Below, in pieces: positions 5,770 through 10,587 of a stretch of DNA of 10,587 nucleotides. The stretch comes from an uncultured Oscillibacter sp. (GTDB taxonomy: Bacteria; Bacillota; Clostridia; Oscillospirales; Oscillospiraceae). The stretch covers positions 1 to 10,587 of the forward strand of contig URXS01000065.1 in the NCBI GenBank assembly GCA_900551885.1. Direction: 5' to 3'. The notes under the pieces were generated by a model that was not told the DNA's origin, ran no database searches, and worked only from the letters and a program-made list of their open reading frames with translations. A program made the position numbers and the translations under genes. Each line of letters starts with the position of its first letter. Position 1 is the stretch's first letter.

Positions 5770-7311
5770 TTATTCGAATTCAATGGTCGCGGGGGGCTTG
5801 GAGGTGATGTCATAGAGGACGCGGTTGATGTGAGGCACCTCGTTGACCACCCGGACGCTGACCCGGTCCAGTACCTCAAAGGGAATGCGGGTCCAGTCGG
5901 CGGTCATGAAGTCGCTGGTGGTCACGGACCGCAGGGCCAGGGCATAGTCGTAGGTGCGGCCGTCTCCCTGGACGCCCACGGAGCGCATATTGGTCAGTAC
6001 GGCGAAGTACTGGCTCATGGTGCCCTCCAGCCCGGCCTTGGCGATCTCGTCCCGGAAGATGAAGTCGGCCAGACGCAGCATGTCCAGCTTCTCCTTGGTG
6101 ATGTCTCCCAGGCAGCGGATGGCCAGACCCGGTCCCGGGAAGGGCTGGCGCATGACCAGATACTCCGGCAGCCCCAGTTCCCGGCCCAACTGGCGAACTT
6201 CGTCCTTGAACAGCATCCGCAGGGGCTCGATGATCTCTTTGAAGTCCACGTAGTCGGGAAGTCCGCCCACGTTGTGGTGGCTCTTGATGACGGCGGCATT
6301 TCCGGCACCGGACTCGATCACGTCGGGGTAGATGGTGCCCTGAACCAGGTAGTCCACTTTGCCGATCTTTTTGGCCTCCGCCTCAAAGACGCGGATAAAC
6401 TCCTCGCCGATGATCTTGCGCTTGCGCTCCGGTTCGCTGACACCGGCCAGTTTGGAGAGGAAGAGCTCCTCAGCGTTGACCCGGACGAAATTGATATCCC
6501 ATTTGCGGAAGGCACTCTCCACCTCATCGCCCTCGTTCAAACGCATGAGGCCGTGGTCCACAAAGACGCAGGTGAGCTGGTTACCGATGGCCTCGGCCAC
6601 CAGCGCCGCCGCCACGGAGGAGTCCACGCCGCCGGACAGGGCCAGCAGCACCTTTCCGTCTCCCACTTTTTCCCGGATGGAGCGAATGGCGGTGGTCTTG
6701 TAATCGCCCATGGTCCAGTCGCCCTTGGCGCCGCAGACCTCATACAGGAAGTTGCGGATCATGTCGGTGCCGTGCTCGGTGTGGTTTACCTCCGGGTGGT
6801 ACTGGACGCCGTAAAAGCCCCGGCCCTCGTCGCAGATGGCCACATTGGGGCAGGCGTCGGAGTGGGCCACCAGGGTGAAGCCCTCCGGCACCTTTTCCAT
6901 ATAGTCGCCGTGGCTCATCCAGGTGATGCCCTGGGCCGGCAGGCCCTTGAAGAGCTTGCAGGCGGTATCAAAGTAGGTCTCCGTCTTGCCGTACTCCCGG
7001 GCGGAGTCGGCAGTGGCGGCGGTGACCCGGCCACCCAGGTTGTGGGCAATGAGCTGACAGCCGTAGCAGATTCCCAGAATGGGCACGCCCAGAGTGAACA
7101 GGGCGGGGTCCGCCTGGGGAGACTTGGGATCGTATACGCTGTTGGGGCCACCGGTGAAGATGATGCCGATGGGGTCCATGGCCTTCAATTCCGCCGTGGC
7201 GGTGGTGTAGGGTTTTACTTCACAGTAAACGCCGCATTCCCGGACCCGGCGGGCGATCAACTGGTTATACTGACCGCCAAAGTCCAGAACGATAACTGTC
7301 TGATGGGACAA
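5770..7311 (-). CDS. guaA: GMP synthase (glutamine-hydrolysing)
   Basis: This 513-residue enzyme converts XMP, ATP and glutamine to GMP in the last step of guanine nucleotide synthesis. The N-terminal class I glutamine amidotransferase (about 5-195) has the nucleophile C82 in GICYGCQ and H172/E174 in YHPEV. The ATP pyrophosphatase domain (about 205-395) has the P-loop SGGVDSS (226-232) and later GTIYPDVIES and HHNVGGLPDY. The C-terminal dimerisation domain ends in the characteristic KPPATIEFE. The start is a TTG at 7311: a near-ideal AGGAGG (7319-7324) sits seven bases upstream and the protein then begins SHQTVIVLDFGGQ, as expected for GuaA. Upstream in-frame codons to 7368 overlap the preceding gene and are not needed. 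It follows the membrane protein gene by 32 bases and xpt lies further upstream, so it is probably part of one purine-salvage transcript or an adjacent pair. Confidence 0.97.
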   Translation of the reverse strand: MSHQTVIVLDFGGQYNQLIARRVRECGVYCEVKPYTTATAELKAMDPIGIIFTGGPNSVYDPKSPQADPALFTLGVPILGICYGCQLIAHNLGGRVTAATADSAREYGKTETYFDTACKLFKGLPAQGITWMSHGDYMEKVPEGFTLVAHSDACPNVAICDEGRGFYGVQYHPEVNHTEHGTDMIRNFLYEVCGAKGDWTMGDYKTTAIRSIREKVGDGKVLLALSGGVDSSVAAALVAEAIGNQLTCVFVDHGLMRLNEGDEVESAFRKWDINFVRVNAEELFLSKLAGVSEPERKRKIIGEEFIRVFEAEAKKIGKVDYLVQGTIYPDVIESGAGNAAVIKSHHNVGGLPDYVDFKEIIEPLRMLFKDEVRQLGRELGLPEYLVMRQPFPGPGLAIRCLGDITKEKLDMLRLADFIFRDEIAKAGLEGTMSQYFAVLTNMRSVGVQGDGRTYDYALALRSVTTSDFMTADWTRIPFEVLDRVSVRVVNEVPHINRVLYDITSKPPATIEFE

Positions 7312-7343
7312 GGGGATTCCTCCTTTGATTGGTAGATTCTGAT

Positions 7344-8012
7344 TTAAGAGACCTGACAGCCGCCCCACTCCACCACGGTGAAGCCGGTGCGGGCGAAAGC
7401 GGGCAGGGACTGGGCGGGCACCTCCACCGGAGCGTCCAGCGCCTTCCAGGCCATGAATACCCGGAGGATGCCGTCGGGCTCCGGACAGATGGACAGCCGG
7501 GCCCGGTCCGTGTAGGCCGGCCCCTGGAAAGAGATCAGATTGTAGGCGTTGGCTTCCATCCGGGGCAGCCAGTAGACGATGAATTCGTTGGCCTCTTTCC
7601 GGGTCAGCCCCAGAGCGGCCAAGGCCTCTTCCAAGAAGGCGGCGGTATCGGTACCGGGGACACAGAAACCCGATGAAAAGTCGAATTCCGAATGAGAGGC
7701 GCCTTCCCAGTAGAGGTAATTGTATGTCTGGCCAGCGGCATCGGTGAGGGTGCCGTCCGGGGCGGCGGTGACAGTCCAGCCGTCCTCATAGGCCGGATAG
7801 GCACAGGTCAGCGCACCATCACAGTCCAAAGTGACGGTGACCTCCGTCTCCGATTCCGGATAGAGGTAAATGACGGGCTTGGCCAGAAGCAGTCCGCCTT
7901 CGCTCTGTTCCGTATCCGCCCCAGAGCGCGGACGCAGATACATCAGCAGAAGTAAGGGAATAAGCACCAGCAGCAGGATCAGAGGGAGCAGAATCCGCCA
8001 ATACTTTTTCAT
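7344..8012 (-). CDS. Conserved membrane-anchored extracytoplasmic protein of unknown function
   Basis: This 222-residue protein begins MKKYWR and a hydrophobic helix (about 7-26, very leucine-rich) with no lipobox cysteine, so it is likely a signal anchor that leaves residues 30-222 outside the cell. The outer part opens with AKPVIYLYPESETEVTV and continues with PDGTLTD, YNYLYWEG, FSSGFCVPG, EANEFIVYWLPRME, RVFMAWKAL and a final VVEWGG. I recall this pattern from uncharacterised proteins of gut Firmicutes, but I know no assigned function. It has no zinc-protease or sugar-hydrolase motif that I can see. The ATG at 8012 is chosen over the ATG at 8021 because AGGAG lies nine bases before it and would abut the other. 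The gene lies between xpt and guaA, 32 bases before guaA, and may be co-transcribed with guaA. Confidence 0.75.
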   Translation of the reverse strand: MKKYWRILLPLILLLVLIPLLLLMYLRPRSGADTEQSEGGLLLAKPVIYLYPESETEVTVTLDCDGALTCAYPAYEDGWTVTAAPDGTLTDAAGQTYNYLYWEGASHSEFDFSSGFCVPGTDTAAFLEEALAALGLTRKEANEFIVYWLPRMEANAYNLISFQGPAYTDRARLSICPEPDGILRVFMAWKALDAPVEVPAQSLPAFARTGFTVVEWGGCQVS

Positions 8013-8083
8013 GACGTGCATCTCCTTTTATTTGCCTGCATGAAAGGACAAGGAAAGCGGAACTGTATCCCGGACCGCCGGGA

Positions 8084-8117
8084 AAACGAATACACCCGGC
8101 CTCGCCGGGCCGGGTGT
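8084..8117 (-). terminator. Probable intrinsic terminator after xpt
   Basis: A perfect 10-bp stem, ACACCCGGCC (8092-8101) pairing with 8108-8117, closes a 6-base loop just after the xpt stop (8125). On the minus strand it is followed by ATTCGTTTTCCC, an imperfect T-rich tail, so termination may be partial and some transcripts may continue into the next two genes. Confidence 0.65.
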
Positions 8118-8124
8118 GGAAGAG

Positions 8125-8703
8125 TCAATCCTCGTCCCGGAAGACGATGTGGCCCGGCTCAGCGGACTCGATAATGGCCAGGGACTTCAGGTTGACGCCG
8201 GCGGCCCGCAGGCGGTCGCCACCGCCCTGGAAACCCTTTTCAACGGCGCAGCCAATGCCCACCAGGGTGGCGCCGGCAGCTTTCACGATGTCGCACAGGC
8301 CCCGCATGGCCTCGCCGTTGGCCATGAAGTCGTCAATGATCAGCACCTTGTCGTCGGCGCTGAGCCAGTCCTTGGCCACCAGCAATGTAACCTTCTTTTT
8401 ATAGGTATAGGAGAAAATGTCGCTCTGATAGAGACCGCCCTCAATGTTGTCGCTCTTGGCCTTCTTGGCAAAGAGCATGGGCTTGTGGAAACGCTGGGCC
8501 ACGATGGCGGACAGGGCGATGCCGCTGGCTTCTGCGGTAAGAATCATGGTGACTTCGTCCATGTTGAAGTAGCGCCCGAATTCGTCAGCGATGTGACTCA
8601 TCAGCTCTGTGTCGATACGGTGGTTCAGGAAACCATCCACCTTGATGATGTTGCCGGGCAGTACCCGACCCTCCTTGATGATGCGGTCCTTCAGTTCCTG
8701 CAT
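8125..8703 (-). CDS. xpt: Xanthine phosphoribosyltransferase
   Basis: This 192-residue cytosolic enzyme joins xanthine to PRPP to give XMP, salvaging free xanthine. The length matches B. subtilis Xpt (194 residues), and the protein opens MQELKDRIIKEG as Xpt proteins do. Key parts are TAEASGIALSA (56-66), the YKKKVTLLVAK segment (101-111) and the PRPP-binding loop VLIIDDFMANGEA (120-132), in which the paired aspartates contact ribose-phosphate. The ATG at 8703 has GAGGGGG eight bases upstream. Its product XMP is the substrate of GuaA, encoded two genes downstream on the same strand. It has its own promoter and leader. Adenine phosphoribosyltransferase is a less likely alternative given the opening and the PRPP-loop sequence. 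Confidence 0.93.
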   Translation of the reverse strand: MQELKDRIIKEGRVLPGNIIKVDGFLNHRIDTELMSHIADEFGRYFNMDEVTMILTAEASGIALSAIVAQRFHKPMLFAKKAKSDNIEGGLYQSDIFSYTYKKKVTLLVAKDWLSADDKVLIIDDFMANGEAMRGLCDIVKAAGATLVGIGCAVEKGFQGGGDRLRAAGVNLKSLAIIESAEPGHIVFRDED

Positions 8704-8776
8704 ACGTGTTTCCCCCTCGATTTCTCTCTATAAAGTATTGGGCGCTCGCCCAGGTTTTATGAACGTTGCGGTATAG
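8704..8776 (-). promoter_or_regulatory. Structured 5' leader of xpt, type not recognised
   Basis: The expected transcript leader is about 72 bases. It contains a hairpin TGGGC/GCCCA with a GAGC loop (about 8738-8751), and its first bases CTATA (8776-8772) can pair with TATAG (8732-8728) to enclose it. The Shine-Dalgarno follows directly. The conserved purine-riboswitch elements usual before xpt in Firmicutes were not found. A small regulatory RNA element is possible but unproven. Confidence 0.35.
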
Positions 8777-8781
8777 GTCTT

Positions 8782-8810
8782 ATTATCTCGAATCATGCCG
8801 ACTTTTGCAA
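8782..8810 (-). promoter_or_regulatory. Candidate sigma-A promoter of xpt
   Basis: On the minus strand TTGCAA (8810-8805) and GATAAT (8787-8782, five of six matches to consensus) are separated by exactly 17 bases. This places the transcription start near 8775, about 72 bases before the xpt ATG. Confidence 0.6.
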
Positions 8811-8860
8811 CTGTTTTTCTCGCAAAAAAGGATTTTTTCGTGTCCTTTGCCAAAAAACAG
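8811..8860. repeat. 50-bp interrupted dyad upstream of the xpt promoter
   Basis: The outer arms CTGTTTTT (8811-8818) and AAAAACAG (8853-8860) are perfect complements. Inside them GCAAAAAAGGA and TCCTTTGC pair with a 3-base bulge. The dyad abuts the -35 element of the xpt promoter, where an activator or repressor could bind. It could also act as a second weak terminator of the upstream transcript. Confidence 0.5.
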
Positions 8861-8924
8861 TGGAAATTCCCGGTCCGTGCTGGGCACAGGGCAGGGATTT
8901 GACCGTTTTTGCAGGGACAAAAGC

Positions 8925-8961
8925 CCAAAAAACGGGAGGAACCCGCTTCGGGTTCCTCCCG
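8925..8961 (-). terminator. Intrinsic terminator of the mrp transcript
   Basis: A perfect 13-bp stem, CGGGAGGAACCCG (8933-8945) pairing with 8949-8961, closes a 3-base loop. On the minus strand it is followed at once by TTTTTTGGG. It lies about 60 bases after the mrp stop; the 59 bases between them hold nothing recognisable. Confidence 0.93.
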
Positions 8962-9020
8962 TAATGCTTTCCACTTTCGGCTGTCTGGAACCCTGGCTGA
9001 CTGCTAGGGCGTTAAGAACG

Positions 9021-9842
9021 TTATTTCCCCTCCAGAAGATCGGCGGCTCCGTCCAGCCAGGAGCCCTGGAAGGACTCGATGTCCCCAGCGTCGGTCAGGG
9101 CTGCCAGAGCCGGATCAATGGGCATCTCCGCCAGCACCGGCAGATTGTGGCGCTGGGCGGCCTCGGCGGTCTTGCCCTGGCCGAAGAGGTAGATCTTCCT
9201 GCCGCAATCCGGGCAGGCCACATAGCTCATGTTCTCCACCAGACCCAGGGTGGGGACCTCCATCATCTCCGCCATCTTCACGGCCTTCTCCACCACCATG
9301 CTGACCAGCTCCTGGGGAGAGGCCACGATGATCAGCCCGTCCAGCGGAATGGACTGGAAAACAGACAGGGACACGTCGCCGGTTCCCGGCGGCATATCCA
9401 CAAACAGGTAGTCACAGTTCCACAGCACGTCGGTCCAGAACTGCTGTACCACGCCGGAGATGACGGGACCCCGCCAGATGACCGGGTCGGTCTCATTGGG
9501 CAGCAGCAGGTTGGTGGACATGATCTGGATGCCGGTGCGGGAGGTCATGGGATACAGCCCCGCCTGGCTGCCCACAACCTGGCCATGGACACCAAAGGCC
9601 TTGGGGATGGAGGGACCAGTGACATCGGCGTCCAGGATACCCACCTGGTAGCCCCGCCGCCGCATGGTGACAGCCAACTGGCTGGTGACCATGGATTTGC
9701 CGACGCCACCCTTGCCGGAAACGATGCCGAAGACCTTGCCGATGTGGGCCTCCGGATGGTGTTCCTTCAGCAGGGACTGGGGCGCCTGCCGCTCCGCGCA
9801 GCTCTCGCCGCAGGTGGAGCAATCGTGGGTGCACTCACTCAT
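9021..9842 (-). CDS. Mrp/Nbp35-family Fe-S cluster carrier ATPase
   Basis: This 273-residue cytosolic P-loop protein belongs to the Mrp/NBP35/ApbC family, dimers that bind and hand on [4Fe-4S] clusters. It has the deviant Walker A GKGGVGKS (43-50), DADVTGPS (71-78), the switch II DMPPGTGD (149-156) and the paired cysteines CPDC (C210, C213) that bridge a cluster at the dimer interface. The N-terminus adds four cysteines (C4, C8, C11, C15) in a C-x3-C-x2-C-x3-C array, like the extra cluster of Nbp35-type proteins; the DUF59 domain found in many Mrp proteins is absent. The ATG at 9842 has AAGGAG ten bases upstream (9853-9858), slightly long, but the cysteine array begins at once. It follows the YhaN-like gene by 81 bases and ends at its own terminator. 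Its client proteins cannot be read from the context. Confidence 0.92.
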   Translation of the reverse strand: MSECTHDCSTCGESCAERQAPQSLLKEHHPEAHIGKVFGIVSGKGGVGKSMVTSQLAVTMRRRGYQVGILDADVTGPSIPKAFGVHGQVVGSQAGLYPMTSRTGIQIMSTNLLLPNETDPVIWRGPVISGVVQQFWTDVLWNCDYLFVDMPPGTGDVSLSVFQSIPLDGLIIVASPQELVSMVVEKAVKMAEMMEVPTLGLVENMSYVACPDCGRKIYLFGQGKTAEAAQRHNLPVLAEMPIDPALAALTDAGDIESFQGSWLDGAADLLEGK

Positions 9843-9923
9843 GATATGAAATCTCCTTTTTTCGCGCCTTGGCGCGGTTGTTTGTTCCTGTTTACCCCCG
9901 GTTTTCCCGGAGGCAGATACATC

Positions 9924-10587
9924 TTATACCCGTTCCGCCCCCGCCGTCAACCGTTGGACGGAAACTTCCCTGTCCCCGGCAAAAAAGTCCGCCTCCCGGC
10001 TGTGACAGGTAAAGAGGAGAATCTGCCGTTTTCGGGCCGCCTCCTTCAGATAGCGCAGGGCGGCGGCACAGCGGTCGTCGTCAAAGTTGGCCAGGGCGTC
10101 GTCCAGCACGATGGGCACGTTTTTCTCCGGCGGCAGTACCAAATCGCAGATCGCCAGCCGTACTGCCAGGTAGAGTTGGTCCAGGGCCCCGGCAGACAGC
10201 AGCACTGCCTCCCGATACACGCCCTGTCCCGCAGGCTCCGCTGCCAGACGGAAACTGCGGTCCAGCACCACACTGTCATACCGCCCGCCGGTGAGGCCGG
10301 AAAAGATTTCCGCCGCCCGGCGGCCCAGAGCCGGGGAAAACCGGTTTTGCAGAGTGGTGTTGGCTGCGTCCAGCGCTTCCGTGGCCATTTGCAGAGCGGC
10401 GTACTCGCCTTCCAGCTTCTCCTTTTCCTCCATCTGCTCCGCCCGCACGGAGGCCAACACCACCGGGTCTCCCACGGCGTGGAGGCGGCCGGTCAACTGA
10501 TCGGCGGCGGAGCGGGCGGTGGCCAACTGCCCCCGGACCTGTTCCAACTGGGCAGTCACGGCTTCCCGGCTCCGCTCCGGCGGAGCG
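9924..10587 (-). CDS. YhaN-like SMC/AAA ATPase, C-terminal part
   Basis: The frame is open through the right edge, so only the last 220 or so residues are present. The first 70 residues are a charged heptad-like coiled coil. The globular end follows: FSGLTGGRYDSVVLDRSF, the ABC signature helix LLSAGALDQLYLAVRLAI (plus-strand region about 10146-10200), Walker B VPIVLDDALANFDDDR (about 10070-10118) and the closing QILLFTCHSREADF. This ATPase half is typical of the Rad50/SbcC superfamily. The paired aspartates (LDD instead of LDE) and the ending LLFTCH fit the YhaN branch, which usually pairs with an SbcD-like exonuclease (YhaO) and acts in DNA metabolism. That partner would be outside the window. 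SbcC is the main alternative. Confidence 0.7.
   Translation of the reverse strand, partial: APPERSREAVTAQLEQVRGQLATARSAADQLTGRLHAVGDPVVLASVRAEQMEEKEKLEGEYAALQMATEALDAANTTLQNRFSPALGRRAAEIFSGLTGGRYDSVVLDRSFRLAAEPAGQGVYREAVLLSAGALDQLYLAVRLAICDLVLPPEKNVPIVLDDALANFDDDRCAAALRYLKEAARKRQILLFTCHSREADFFAGDREVSVQRLTAGAERV

Noticed and set aside
5830..7335. A 501-codon open frame on the plus strand opposite guaA
   Set aside because: It is an antisense shadow of a GC-rich gene; GuaA motifs are complete on the minus strand.
8116..8733. A 205-codon plus-strand frame opposite xpt
   Set aside because: It is an antisense shadow with no family match, while Xpt is full length on the other strand.
8704..8776. 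Guanine (purine) riboswitch before xpt
   Set aside because: It was expected from Firmicutes biology, but the conserved aptamer loops and junction bases were not seen.

Overview
The window reads as a GC-rich gut Clostridia chromosome, most like the Oscillospiraceae (Flavonifractor/Lawsonibacter-type). This is an inference from AGGAGG-type ribosome binding sites, heavy use of AAG, CGG and CTG codons, a CarD-family regulator, an MsmX/UgpC-type ATPase with a lysine-rich insertion, and several Firmicutes-type proteins. No rRNA, tRNA or CRISPR array was seen.

Layout. The left edge carries the 3' end of an M23 (LytM-type) peptidoglycan endopeptidase (+). It converges on a CarD-family RNA polymerase-binding regulator (-) across a perfect bidirectional terminator. 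Divergent from carD is a complete tyrosine recombinase (+) whose start is preceded by a perfect 30-bp palindrome; no other phage or conjugation gene is visible. A long structured leader then precedes an MsmX/UgpC-like sugar ABC transporter ATPase (+), which ends at a strong terminator. Next comes a lower-GC segment (about 3854-5720) with a 23-bp perfect tandem duplication, a 4-hydroxybutyrate/butyrate-type CoA-transferase (+) and unassigned flanks. A bidirectional terminator closes this block.

From 5770 to the right edge every gene is on the minus strand. In transcription order they are: the 3' end of a YhaN-like SMC/AAA ATPase, a Mrp/Nbp35-type Fe-S carrier ATPase with its terminator, xpt (xanthine phosphoribosyltransferase) with a clear promoter and structured leader, a conserved membrane-anchored protein of unknown function, and guaA (GMP synthase, TTG start).

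Functional links. Xpt makes XMP from xanthine and GuaA aminates XMP to GMP, so the xpt-unknown-guaA block encodes xanthine-to-GMP salvage. The ATPase probably energises several sugar permeases encoded elsewhere. The CoA-transferase fits acetate/butyrate or 4-hydroxybutyrate fermentation. The parts least explained by known families are the palindrome beside the solitary recombinase, the unrecognised xpt leader, the secreted protein between xpt and guaA, and the hairpin-rich leaders of carD and the ABC ATPase gene.
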